Origin: AG25 sp035604455
Lineage (GTDB): Bacteria > Gemmatimonadota > Gemmatimonadetes > Gemmatimonadales > GWC2-71-9
DNA: 59,717 nt
Direction: 5' to 3'
Assembly: GCA_035604455.1 (NCBI GenBank)
Contig: DATNIM010000095.1
Location: 1 to 59,717 of the forward strand
The position numbers were made by a program, and so were the translations under genes. Of the stretch, positions 51,707 to 59,717 are shown in pieces (within the stretch, counting starts at the first letter, position 1; every line of letters begins with the position of its first letter). The notes under the pieces are model-generated. The model was not told the origin of the DNA. It saw only the letters and a program-made list of their open reading frames with translations, and made no database searches.

Positions 51707-52375
51707 TTGCGCGTTCTGATCGTCGAGGACGATCCGACGCTCGCGGGGCTCCTCGCCGACAGCCTGCGCGCCCACAAAATCGATCCCGCACTAGCGAGCA
51801 CGTTCGCCGAGGGTGAGGCCCAGGCGACGAGCACCTCGTTCGACGTGCTGGTCTTAGATGTGCGCCTGCCCGGGGGCAGTGGGTTCGACCTCTGCGCGGC
51901 CTTGCGCCGCCGCAGCGTGGCCACACCGGTCCTCATGCTCACCGCCCTCGATGCGGTGGACGACCGGGTGAGGGGGCTTGAGGCCGGGGCGGACGATTAC
52001 CTGACGAAACCCTTCGCGGTCAAGGAGCTCGTGGCCCGACTCGGCGCGCTCGCGCGCCGGCGCCCCGCGGTCGTGCCCGCCGCCCATCGCATTGCCGATC
52101 TCCACGTGGACTTGGCGACCCGGGAAGTCCGGCGCGCGGGCAAACCGCTCGCGCTGACCGCGAAGGAGTTCGCCCTGCTCGAGCTCTTCCTCCTTCACCC
52201 AGGCCAGGTGCTCGACCGCTCCACGATCACGGCGCACGTCTGGGACGACAACCACGACCCCTTCGCCAATCTGCTCGAAGTCCTGATCCGCCGTCTCCGG
52301 CGGAAGATCGACGACGGGTTCGAGCCGAAGCTCATCACGACGGTCCGCGGCGCGGGCTATCGCTTCGGGGTGTGA
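51707..52375 (+). CDS. OmpR-family response regulator
   Basis: A 222-aa regulator: receiver domain with phospho-acceptor D51 in VLVLDVRLPGG and K101 in DDYLTKPF, then a winged-helix DNA-binding domain ending TTVRGAGYRFGV. The start is TTG 51707, just after the radical SAM stop. It pairs with the downstream kinase (overlap 4 bases). The RND operon converges on the kinase; CTGTCA repeats upstream of that operon are a possible target. Confidence 0.93.
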   Translation: MRVLIVEDDPTLAGLLADSLRAHKIDPALASTFAEGEAQATSTSFDVLVLDVRLPGGSGFDLCAALRRRSVATPVLMLTALDAVDDRVRGLEAGADDYLTKPFAVKELVARLGALARRRPAVVPAAHRIADLHVDLATREVRRAGKPLALTAKEFALLELFLLHPGQVLDRSTITAHVWDDNHDPFANLLEVLIRRLRRKIDDGFEPKLITTVRGAGYRFGV

Positions 52376-53670
52376 CGCCGCTCGCCCGCCTGCGACTGCG
52401 GCTGACCGTGTCCTACGCGGTCGTGCTCCTCTCGACGCTCGCGCTGCTCGGGGCGGGCGTGTTCGTCGCCGTCCGGCGGGAAATGGAGCGCGAGCTCACC
52501 CGCTCGCTCGAGGGCGCGACGCGCGCACTGATCGAAGCGACGCACGTGCGTGACGTGGAGCAGGCCCAGGCCCAGGGCGTGGTCGCCGACGCGATCGACG
52601 AGCTCCACATCCCAGACCGGGCGCTCTACCTCTTCGGCGGGGACGGCTCACCCATCAAGCCGGCCACGGTCGACCCCTGGATTCTCGCGGCCGCGCGCGC
52701 GGCGGCCGAAAGCGCCCGGGTGGACCGGAGGGGGGAAACGCCCGACGACCAGGAGATGAGGCTCCACGCCGAGCGCTTCACGGGCGGGGGCGGGAAACAG
52801 TACGTGGCGCTCGTCGTGGCGACCCGGCCCGAGCTCGAGGACCGTTACGCCTCGCTCCTCCGCACGTTCGTGGCGGCGGCCGCGGTAGCGCTCCTGCTCG
52901 TGGCAGGAGGCGGTTACTTGCTCGTCCGCCAGGCCACGGCTCCAATCGCCCGCTCGATCGATGACATGCGCCGCTTCATGGCCGACGCGGCACACGAGCT
53001 CCGTACGCCGATCACCGTGCTCCGGACCCAGGCTGGGGTGGCGGCCGCGACGGCGCGCGACGCCGAGCAGGCGACCCTCGAAGCGATCGAGCGCGATGCC
53101 GCGCGGCTCGGGGACATCGTGGAGGAGCTCCTCACGCTCGCCCGCGCGGACTCGGGCGAGCGGACGATGACCCGCGAGCCCCTGTATCTCGATGACCTCA
53201 CCGCCGCGGCCGTCGAAGCGATCCAACCCGTCGCGGCGAGCAAGTCGGTGCACCTGGACGTGGGCACCTTCGAGGAGACGGCGATCGCAGGGGATCCCGT
53301 GCTCCTCCGGCGGCTGCTGCTCATCGTGCTCGACAACGCGGTCAAATTCACCCCGCCCGGAGGCCGCGTCCGAATCGACGTCGTGGCGAAGCCTGGACGG
53401 TCCGAGATCATCGTAGCCGACACCGGGATCGGGATCCCGGCCAACCAGCTGCCTCACGTGTTCGAGCGATTCTATCGGGGGGAAGAGGCGAGGCGCATGG
53501 CCGAGGGGTCAGGGCTCGGTCTCGCGATCGCCCAATGGATCACCGGGCTCCATGGAGGGACGATCGACATCCGATCCCCCGGGCAGGGGACGACGGTCAC
53601 GATCACGTTTCAAGCCGGTAGTCCGGGCCCCGGATCGCCACCAGTAGTGTCGGCACCGCGAACAGCGTAA
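52372..53670 (+). CDS. Sensor histidine kinase
   Basis: A 432-aa membrane kinase. It has one N-terminal helix (about 11-33), an extracytoplasmic sensor (about 35-160), a second helix (about 165-185) and a HAMP-like joint. The phospho-accepting H208 is in DAAHELRTPIT. N box LDNAVKF, G1 ADTGIGIP, F box FERFYRGE and G2 GSGLGLAIA are intact. The 3' end overlaps the RND gene on the other strand by 68 bases. Probably senses a metal or toxic compound, by analogy with similar efflux-linked systems. Confidence 0.93.
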   Translation: MTPLARLRLRLTVSYAVVLLSTLALLGAGVFVAVRREMERELTRSLEGATRALIEATHVRDVEQAQAQGVVADAIDELHIPDRALYLFGGDGSPIKPATVDPWILAAARAAAESARVDRRGETPDDQEMRLHAERFTGGGGKQYVALVVATRPELEDRYASLLRTFVAAAAVALLLVAGGGYLLVRQATAPIARSIDDMRRFMADAAHELRTPITVLRTQAGVAAATARDAEQATLEAIERDAARLGDIVEELLTLARADSGERTMTREPLYLDDLTAAAVEAIQPVAASKSVHLDVGTFEETAIAGDPVLLRRLLLIVLDNAVKFTPPGGRVRIDVVAKPGRSEIIVADTGIGIPANQLPHVFERFYRGEEARRMAEGSGLGLAIAQWITGLHGGTIDIRSPGQGTTVTITFQAGSPGPGSPPVVSAPRTA

Positions 53671-56644
53671 TCGGCGTCGACAGCGCGAGCCCGCCGATCA
53701 CCGCAAGCGCGAGCGGGCGCTGCAGCTCACTTCCCGCGCCAAGCCCGAAGGCAAGCGGCAAGAGACCGAAGAGCGTACACAACGTCGTCATCAGGATCGG
53801 GCGCAGTCGCACCCGACCCGCCTCCCGCAGCGCGTGTTCGAGCGTGATGGCGCGGTCCCGCATGCTTCGTCGCGCGAGATCGAGCAGAATGATCCCGTTC
53901 TTGACGATCAGGCCCACGAGGAGAATGAGGCCCATGAAGGACGACACGCTGAGCGGCGTGCCCGTGATCCCGAGCAGCACGAGCGCACCCGTGAAGGAGA
54001 CCGGGGCCACGAGAAGCACGACGAGCGGCTCGACGAACGACTGGAACTGAACCACCATCACGCCGCATACGCTCACCGCGGCGAGTCCGAGCACGAGCAG
54101 GAGCGCCCGGAACGCGTCCTGCTCGCTCGCGTACTGGCCGCCCAGCACCACCCGCACCCCGGGCGGGGGCGGCATGCGGGCGAGCACGCCCCGGACGTCG
54201 GCCACGACGTTGCCGAGCGAGCGGCCGCTCACATCGGCCGTCATGTCGACCAACTGCTGCTGGTCCTCGCGGTCCGAGCCGAGCCGCGACTCGGTTGTGG
54301 TGAACGTCGCGAGACTCCCCAGGGGCGTGGTCCGACGCGTGCCGGGGATGAAGATCGGGAGGGAGCGCAGCCTCAGGATGTCGTCGCGCACCGCATCGGG
54401 CGCCCGCACGCGGACGCCCACCACCCGGTCCCCGGCGCGCACCGCGCCAGCGTGAGCCCCGAGGAAGGCCGCGCTGACGGCATCCCCGACGTCCGTTGGG
54501 GTCAATCCGACGCGCGCCGCGTCGGCCCCGTTCACTTTCATCAGCAGCTCGGCCGCGGGCTCGCTCACGCCCAGGTCCAGGTCCTCAAGGCCCGTCACCT
54601 GTCCGAGCGGGGTGCCGAGGCGTCTCGCATAGGCTTCGAGTGAGTCGAGCGATTCACCGAAGAGCTTCACCTCGACCGGTCGCGACGCACCGGCGAGATC
54701 GTTGACCACATCCGAAAGGATCTGGACGAACTCGACATGGAGCCGGGGGGCCGCGGCGCTGATCTGCGCGCGGGCGTCGTCCATCACGTCGAAGATGTCG
54801 CGCTTGCGGTCCCGAGCGGGCTTGAGACGAGCCACGATATCGCCCGTGTTCTGCTCGGTCGCATAAAGCCCAAGCTCGGCACCGGTGCGGCGTGAGGTGC
54901 CCGTGATCTCTGGGATCGAGGCAAGGATCCGCTCGGCGATCGCCACCTCCCGATCCGTCTCCGCGAGCGCCGTACCGCCGGGCGTGTAGTAGTCGAGCAC
55001 GAACGCTCCTTCGTCCATGTCAGGGAGAAACGCAGTGCCGATGCGTTGCCACAGCAGCACCCCGACGGCCAGGAGCAGGGCCGCCACCACGACCACCCGG
55101 CGCGGCCGCCGTAACACCCTCCCGAGAAGGCTCGCGTAGCGGGGCCCCAGGGCATCGAGGCTCCGCGGACGGTCTCGGACGCCGGGGGTCTCGGCCGACA
55201 CGAACCGCTCCGCAAGCAGCGGAATCAGTGCGAGGGCCAGGACGAGCGAGACCAGCACCGCCACGGTGAGCGTCGTCGCGAGCGCGGCGAAGAACTGCCC
55301 CGCCACCCCCTGCAAGAGGCCGAGCGGAAGAAAGACGACCACGGTCGTGAGCGTCGAGGACGTGACGGGCCAGATCAACTCCTCGACGGCGTCGCGGATC
55401 GCGGCCGTCCGGTTCGGGGCGAGTGCCAGATGACGGGCGATGTTCTCCGTCACGACGACCGCGTCGTCGATCACGAGGCCGATCGCCACGGCCATCGCGC
55501 CGAGCGTCATCAGGTTGAAGGACTGGCCGAGCAGGCCCATCACGAACACCGTGATCGCAAGCGTGAGCGGAATTGCGGTCGCGCTCACGGCCGTGATCCG
55601 TCCGTGCCTGAGAAACGCAAAGAGGACAAGGACGGCGAGCACCGCCCCGATAACCATCGCGTCCCGCACGGCGTGGACCGCGTCGCGCACGAGCGCGGCC
55701 TGATCGTAGATGAGCTTCAAGTGCACGCCTGAGGGCAGGGACGGGGCGGCGTTCGCCACCACCCGGGCCACGCTGTCGGCCAAGGCGAGCGTGCTCCCAC
55801 CCACCTGTCTCGTGATGTTGATCAGGGCCGCCGGGCGTCCGTCACCGGCGATGATACTCACGCGGTCCTCTGTCCCGAGCTCGACCGTCGCGACATCCCG
55901 CACCCGCAGGCCGTTGGGTAGGACCACGGCCCCGATGTCATCGGGCGTGTGGGCCTCCTGATCGGTGACGATGAGGTATTGGCGGTAGTCCTGGGCCACG
56001 CGACCGACGGCCTGCACCGTAATGGCTCGCTCGATCGCCGTGGCGAGGTCGCCGTAGGTGAGGCCGAGCGCGCTCAGCCGCGGGGGATCGGCGATGACTT
56101 CGATTTCACGCACGTCCGACCCCATCACGTCCACTCGACCGACGCCGGGCACGCGCGAGAAGAGCGGGCGCAAGTCGTAGCGGGCGATGTCGTAGAGCGT
56201 GGCCGGATCTGCGCCCTCGAGGTTGTAGGAAAGGATGGGAAAGAGGGAAGGGGCTAGTTGCTCTACTTGGATGTCGAGGCCCGCCGGCAGCGTGCTCTGG
56301 ACCTGGTTCACCCGCGCGCGGACCAGCTCGAGCGCGGACGCCATGTCGGTCCGCGGGCTGAAGGTGATCTGGATCTCCGCGGCCCCGCGGATCGTGTGCG
56401 AGCGGACCCGCGTCACCCCGGGCACGACGCTGATTGCTTCCTCGAGAGGCCGCGTGATGTCGAACGTGACCTCGCGCGTTCCGAGCGTCGACCCTTGTGC
56501 CACGACCGTGATGCGGGAAAACCGGAGCTCTGGATAGATCGCCGACGGCAGGGTGAACGTACCCCAGACCCCCGCGGCGCTCGCGAGGGCCACCAGGAGC
56601 AGCACGAACCCGCGCTGCCGTCGCAGGCCGTCTACGAGCGTCAC
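53603..56644 (-). CDS. RND efflux transporter (AcrB/CzcA family)
   Basis: A 1013-aa proton-driven transporter with 12 helices and two large periplasmic loops. Helix 4 carries AIGLVIDDAVVVTENIARHL, the proton-relay Asp pair of the drug/lipid (HAE) branch rather than the metal-type sequence. The N-terminus has VLLLVALASAAGVWGTF and the QVEQLAPSLFP loop. It overlaps the adaptor gene by 4 bases. The 3' overlap with the kinase gene may limit convergent transcription. Confidence 0.93.
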   Translation of the reverse strand: MTLVDGLRRQRGFVLLLVALASAAGVWGTFTLPSAIYPELRFSRITVVAQGSTLGTREVTFDITRPLEEAISVVPGVTRVRSHTIRGAAEIQITFSPRTDMASALELVRARVNQVQSTLPAGLDIQVEQLAPSLFPILSYNLEGADPATLYDIARYDLRPLFSRVPGVGRVDVMGSDVREIEVIADPPRLSALGLTYGDLATAIERAITVQAVGRVAQDYRQYLIVTDQEAHTPDDIGAVVLPNGLRVRDVATVELGTEDRVSIIAGDGRPAALINITRQVGGSTLALADSVARVVANAAPSLPSGVHLKLIYDQAALVRDAVHAVRDAMVIGAVLAVLVLFAFLRHGRITAVSATAIPLTLAITVFVMGLLGQSFNLMTLGAMAVAIGLVIDDAVVVTENIARHLALAPNRTAAIRDAVEELIWPVTSSTLTTVVVFLPLGLLQGVAGQFFAALATTLTVAVLVSLVLALALIPLLAERFVSAETPGVRDRPRSLDALGPRYASLLGRVLRRPRRVVVVAALLLAVGVLLWQRIGTAFLPDMDEGAFVLDYYTPGGTALAETDREVAIAERILASIPEITGTSRRTGAELGLYATEQNTGDIVARLKPARDRKRDIFDVMDDARAQISAAAPRLHVEFVQILSDVVNDLAGASRPVEVKLFGESLDSLEAYARRLGTPLGQVTGLEDLDLGVSEPAAELLMKVNGADAARVGLTPTDVGDAVSAAFLGAHAGAVRAGDRVVGVRVRAPDAVRDDILRLRSLPIFIPGTRRTTPLGSLATFTTTESRLGSDREDQQQLVDMTADVSGRSLGNVVADVRGVLARMPPPPGVRVVLGGQYASEQDAFRALLLVLGLAAVSVCGVMVVQFQSFVEPLVVLLVAPVSFTGALVLLGITGTPLSVSSFMGLILLVGLIVKNGIILLDLARRSMRDRAITLEHALREAGRVRLRPILMTTLCTLFGLLPLAFGLGAGSELQRPLALAVIGGLALSTPITLFAVPTLLVAIRGPDYRLET

Positions 56645-57666
56645 TGGTCGTTCTTGGTCGCGATCTTGGCGCCGTCCGTGACGCCGTAGGCGCCGATCGT
56701 GACGACGGTCTCGCCCGTATCGAGCCCGGCGAGAATCGCAGCTTGGGTCTCCGAGCGCATTCCCACCTGGACGGCGCGCGCGCGGGCGATCCCAGCGGGG
56801 TCGACGACGAACACCTGAAAGCTGTCACCCACCGGGACGAGCGCCGTCAACGGCACGGTGACCGATTGACGAACGGCGGTCACGATGCGCGCAACCACGG
56901 CCTCCCCGATTCTCAAGGGCCTGGTCGCATGCACCACGCGGGCTCGCACCGGGACGGCCCGGGTGGTCGAGTCGACGGCGGCTCCGACGGCCGTAACGAC
57001 GCCGTTGCCGAGCGCTTGGCCCTCTGCTCCGTCCACGGCAAGCGAATCGCCCACGGCGAGCGCCGCCGCCTCAGACGGTGCCACGCTCAGCACGACATCG
57101 AGCGCCCGGGGGTCTGCAACGGCGACGAGCAGCGCGCTCGGATCGACTGACGCGCCGAGCACGGCATTCATCTGCGTCACGACCCCGGAAATGGGAGCCC
57201 GCAGCGTCGCAAGATCGAGCGCGCGCCGGGCGGCTTGTGCCGCGGCCTCGGATTGGGCGAGTTCAGCTGCCGCTTGCTCCGAGTCCTTTTGCGGGAGGAT
57301 GCCCGCTTGGACGAGCCGGGCGGCACGGTCGTAGGCACGGGCGCTCGCCAGTCGCGCGGCCTCGGCGCTCCGCGCTGCGGCTTCAAACGGGGCGCGCTCA
57401 AGTTCGACCAGCGTGTCGCCTTCGTCCACGCGCTGCCCGAGGACGACCCGAATCCGCGCCACACGGGTTGGTGCAGGTGGACTGAGCTCGGCGAAGTGCC
57501 CGGGTCGCGCGGCCACTGTCCCGAGACAGCGGAGAAGGACGGGAAACGCCTGGGCGACCACCCGGGCCGTGCCAGCCACCACAACAGGGGCCGCGGCCTC
57601 GCCTTCACTTCGCCCGTGGCAGGCAGCGAGGCTCACGAGGAACGCAGCGAGGAGCAAGCGCTTCAC
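56641..57666 (-). CDS. RND periplasmic adaptor (MFP) lipoprotein
   Basis: A 341-aa adaptor. The signal peptide MKRLLLAAFLVSLAAC has a lipobox (Cys16). The barrel-sandwich halves are AELSPPAPTRVARIRVVLGQRVDEGDTLVEL and APISGVVTQMNAVLGASVDPSALLVAVAD, with a short coiled hairpin (about 100-145) between them. It joins the pump to the outer-membrane channel. Overlaps both neighbours by 4 bases. Confidence 0.92.
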   Translation of the reverse strand: MKRLLLAAFLVSLAACHGRSEGEAAAPVVVAGTARVVAQAFPVLLRCLGTVAARPGHFAELSPPAPTRVARIRVVLGQRVDEGDTLVELERAPFEAAARSAEAARLASARAYDRAARLVQAGILPQKDSEQAAAELAQSEAAAQAARRALDLATLRAPISGVVTQMNAVLGASVDPSALLVAVADPRALDVVLSVAPSEAAALAVGDSLAVDGAEGQALGNGVVTAVGAAVDSTTRAVPVRARVVHATRPLRIGEAVVARIVTAVRQSVTVPLTALVPVGDSFQVFVVDPAGIARARAVQVGMRSETQAAILAGLDTGETVVTIGAYGVTDGAKIATKNDQ

Positions 57667-58853
57667 TCGCCGCTCCCAGCCGCGAGGAGGCGGAGTGCGG
57701 CGGCGCCGTTATTCGCGGCGGCAAGGTCATCGATGTAGCGGCCGAGCGCGTCCCGAGCCCGGAGCTCCGCGTCGAGCACGTTCGCGAGGGGCACCGCCCC
57801 TTCGCGATACGCCTGAAGGGACATGTCGGCCACCCATTCTGCGCTCGCCACAAGCGCTCGACTGTGATCGAGGCGAATCCGGGCGAGGCTAAAGGCGCGA
57901 CGCGCCTGGGCAAGCGCGGCCGTCGCTCCCTGACGCACGCGCTCGAGGTCGGCAGCAGCCCAATCTCGGGCGGCTTCGGCCTGGGCCACTGCAGCCCGGT
58001 TGTGGTTGAAGAGGGGAAGGGGAACGGTGAATCCCGCCGTCGGGAGGAGGCCACGCTGGCCTCCGACCCCGGGATCGAACGTGTCGAAGCCGATTTCGAA
58101 GCTCGGGGCGGGGAACGCACTCCGGCGCGCAAGCGTCACGGAGGCCACGGCGGCGTCGAGCCGAGCGGCGGCTGCCGCTACCCACGACGCAGGACCCGAC
58201 GGAACGGTGTCTCGCGGCACTCCTAGGGAGTCGCCCAGCGAGATTTGTGCGGAATCGCCCTGGATGCCCATCACGACTTGCACGGCGAGCAGGGCGTCGA
58301 GGGCGGCTAGCGAATCGTCGGCCGCCTGTGTCTCCAAGTCGCCTGCATTCACCCGCGCGAGCTCGACGTCAAGCTCGCTTGCATCGCCGGCCTCGCGACG
58401 GATCTCCGCGATCCGGAGGAGACTGTCGGCATCGCTCGCGTTGCGCCCCGAGAGCCGAGCGTGGCCGCGGGCGCCGAGGGCCCTGGTGTAGGCGGTGTCA
58501 GCATCGTAACGAAGCTGGGCCTCGTCGTAGGCAAAACCGTCCCGGGCAGCATCCCGCATGGCCCGTGCTGCGTCGACCCGCGGTCCGCGGATCCAGGGCA
58601 GATCGAGTGGCACGCTCGCCAAGACGTGGTAGTGCGGCGTGTCCTTGGAATAGCTCCAGGCCAGGGAGGGGTTCTGCAAGGTCCGCGCGACATCGAGCCC
58701 GGCAGCTCCCGCTAAGGTGTCCGCTCCGGCCATCGCCGCGCGGGCATTACGACCGACCGCGGCGTCTACCGCGTCAGTTCGGGTGACGACTTGTTGGCAG
58801 AGAGCGCGGACGGCGAGAAGGGTGCCGAAAGCTGCGATGTAACAAGTGCGCAC
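57663..58853 (-). CDS. TolC-family outer-membrane efflux protein
   Basis: A 396-aa channel of the TolC/CzcC group: signal peptide-like start with a cleavable Ala-Leu-Cys-Gln end near residue 19, then two duplicated halves of long helices and short strands. The segment SPVPLPLFNHNRAAVAQAEAARD-like motif (LPLFNHNRAAVAQA) near 287-300 is the family hallmark. It is the first gene of the operon. The start is GTG 58853 or a nearby alternative. Confidence 0.88.
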   Translation of the reverse strand: MRTCYIAAFGTLLAVRALCQQVVTRTDAVDAAVGRNARAAMAGADTLAGAAGLDVARTLQNPSLAWSYSKDTPHYHVLASVPLDLPWIRGPRVDAARAMRDAARDGFAYDEAQLRYDADTAYTRALGARGHARLSGRNASDADSLLRIAEIRREAGDASELDVELARVNAGDLETQAADDSLAALDALLAVQVVMGIQGDSAQISLGDSLGVPRDTVPSGPASWVAAAAARLDAAVASVTLARRSAFPAPSFEIGFDTFDPGVGGQRGLLPTAGFTVPLPLFNHNRAAVAQAEAARDWAAADLERVRQGATAALAQARRAFSLARIRLDHSRALVASAEWVADMSLQAYREGAVPLANVLDAELRARDALGRYIDDLAAANNGAAALRLLAAGSGE

Positions 58854-58862
58854 GTTCCCTTT

Positions 58863-58890
58863 GGGCTAGGTGCGGTCGCGAACCTAGCCC
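58863..58890. repeat. Perfect 9-bp inverted repeat before tolC-like gene
   Basis: GGGCTAGGT (58863-58871) and ACCTAGCCC (58882-58890) are exact inverse copies around a 10-base loop, ending 10 bases before GTG 58853. It could be a dimeric-repressor operator or a leader hairpin. Confidence 0.6.
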
Positions 58891-58897
58891 TGGGTAC

Positions 58898-58914
58898 CTG
58901 TCAACCACCTGTCA
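58898..58914 (+). promoter_or_regulatory. CTGTCA direct repeat, candidate OmpR-family site
   Basis: CTGTCA occurs at 58898-58903 and 58909-58914, i.e. one helical turn (11 bases) apart. This is the spacing of PhoB/OmpR-type sites, and the half-site matches the Pho box. The response regulator at 51707 is a natural candidate binder. Overlaps a TTGACA on the minus strand. Confidence 0.45.
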
Positions 58915-59033
58915 GCGCGGCGGGGGGTATAGAGATATCTCCCGTTAGGTGTCCGTCGGACAAGCAGATTTGTGATGTCAGCGGGCTGCGATCTAAGGAA
59001 CTTCGCGAATGGGGCGGCGCGTGTGAGCAGGGC

Positions 59034-59717
59034 CTAGGGGCCCGGACCGCTTGGCCCTACGCATTTATACGTCCCCGGAACCGTACCACATGTCGTCGCA
59101 CCCCAGCAGTAGGCCGTGCCACTCGCGACAAGGCCACAGGTGTGACTGTCGCCTGCGCTGATGGCGGTGAAGCTAAGGTCTCCCGTCACCGGACTTGGCG
59201 TTGCAACTGAGTAGCTCGTGTCACCGAGTCCGAGCTGCCCGTACATGTTCGAACCCCAACAGTAGGCGGCGCCACTCTGCGTCAGGGCGCAGGTGTGGTT
59301 TCCTCCAGCGCTCAACGCCGCGAATGGGGTGCCATCGCCGACGGGTACTGGCGTCGTACTGCACGAGATCGGGCCCCCAGATACCGCACATTGCTGCGGG
59401 CCCGTCGTCGATCCGATCCCGAGCTGGCCTCGATTGTTCTGACCCCAACAGTACGCTGCTCCACTGGTCGCGAGGCCACACGTGTGATACCCGCCGGTGC
59501 TAACGGCTGTGAACGTCAAGCCCCCGGTGACGGCGGCCGGTGTGGTGCTGCACGGGGCTGAGAACAGGCATTGTTGCGGGCCGGTGTTCGTGCCCAGACC
59601 CAGTTGTCCCTGATCATTCAAACCCCAGCAGTACGCAGCCCCGCTCGTCGTGACTCCGCACGCGTGGCTCTCGAAGCGCGCGCTAATAGTGGCAAGGGTA
59701 AGTCCGCCGGCGACTGC
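59034..59717 (-). CDS. RCC1-repeat protein, 3' part only
   Basis: Partial: the frame is open to the window edge, so the start is missing. The 227 visible codons form about four repeats with the pattern FTAVSTGGYHTCGLATSGAAYCWG, then NNRGQLG, each with a Cys-Gly-Leu and Tyr-Cys-Trp-Gly core. This is the RCC1 propeller repeat in its secreted bacterial form, with paired cysteines per blade and low-charge spacers. The gene ends in a Gly-Pro-rich tail at TAG 59034. Likely a surface or extracellular propeller; the ligand is unknown. Confidence 0.85.
   Translation of the reverse strand, partial: AVAGGLTLATISARFESHACGVTTSGAAYCWGLNDQGQLGLGTNTGPQQCLFSAPCSTTPAAVTGGLTFTAVSTGGYHTCGLATSGAAYCWGQNNRGQLGIGSTTGPQQCAVSGGPISCSTTPVPVGDGTPFAALSAGGNHTCALTQSGAAYCWGSNMYGQLGLGDTSYSVATPSPVTGDLSFTAISAGDSHTCGLVASGTAYCWGATTCGTVPGTYKCVGPSGPGP

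Noticed and set aside
58932..58941. GAGATATCTC palindrome
   Set aside because: Short, AT-centred and without a second copy; it may simply be part of a -10 region on the minus strand.
1..59717. Mobile elements, phage genes, CRISPR arrays, attachment sites
   Set aside because: No transposase, integrase, terminal repeats or regularly spaced repeats were seen; gene content is housekeeping with few accessory genes.

Overview
The window is GC-rich, tightly packed bacterial chromosome. It has no rRNA, no complete tRNA, no insertion sequence, no phage gene and no CRISPR array. Most adjacent genes share 1-4 bases at their ends (ATGA or GTGA junctions), and many start with GTG or TTG. Gene content (PurS/PurQ/small PurL, PssA plus Psd, LexA, PgpH, RND efflux, TolC, many lipoproteins) indicates a Gram-negative bacterium with an outer membrane. 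The style suggests an uncultured Gemmatimonadota-like lineage. That placement is an inference from gene style only, since no phylogenetic marker was compared.

Layout. 1-3408 (+): tRNA-dihydrouridine synthase, an orphan larB and a membrane diguanylate cyclase. 3421-3778 (+): tmRNA, with its promoter inside the cyclase gene. 3780-6576: a looser stretch with a 58-aa membrane protein, two lipoproteins and a cyclic-di-GMP (GEMM-I) riboswitch in front of a secreted beta-propeller-like lipoprotein. 6670-16795 (-): a purine operon, truA-purB-purC-psd-pssA-purS-purQ-lipoprotein-zinc ribbon-purL-purF, read from what looks like a leaderless promoter. 16863-30653 (mostly +): trpD, then lexA on the opposite strand, then trpC-trpB, a HEAT protein, an HD-GYP protein, trpA, a chemoreceptor-like protein, folK-panB-panC, a YqeK-like gene and a LytR_C lipoprotein, facing rlmN.

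30698-53670 (+): about 23 kb of almost gapless co-directional genes. It begins with a PTS EIIA, aspS, a phoH-pgpH-ybeY-CNNM-CNNM-DUF502 block and meaB. It continues with a coenzyme-B12 acyl-CoA mutase in two subunits separated by an eRF1-like gene, an acyl-CoA carboxylase beta subunit, a subtilase lipoprotein, an AtuA pair and an enoyl-CoA hydratase. It ends with a 52-aa membrane protein, a CCAEP-tail radical SAM protein and a two-component system. 53603-58853 (-): a three-gene RND efflux operon converging on the kinase. 59034-59717 (-): the 3' part of a cysteine-rich RCC1-repeat gene that runs off the window.

Three themes stand out. (1) Cyclic-di-GMP appears as a synthase with an intact I-site, an HD-GYP hydrolase and a riboswitch target within 24 kb. 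(2) The mutase annotated in most genomes as methylmalonyl-CoA mutase carries the Phe/Gln active-site pair of isobutyryl-CoA mutase, which recasts the surrounding genes as a branched-chain acyl-CoA module. (3) The HEAT and HD-GYP proteins inserted between trpB and trpA share a related N-terminal module, which may be an undescribed signalling pair. Candidate operators for LexA and for the RND operon are also visible.
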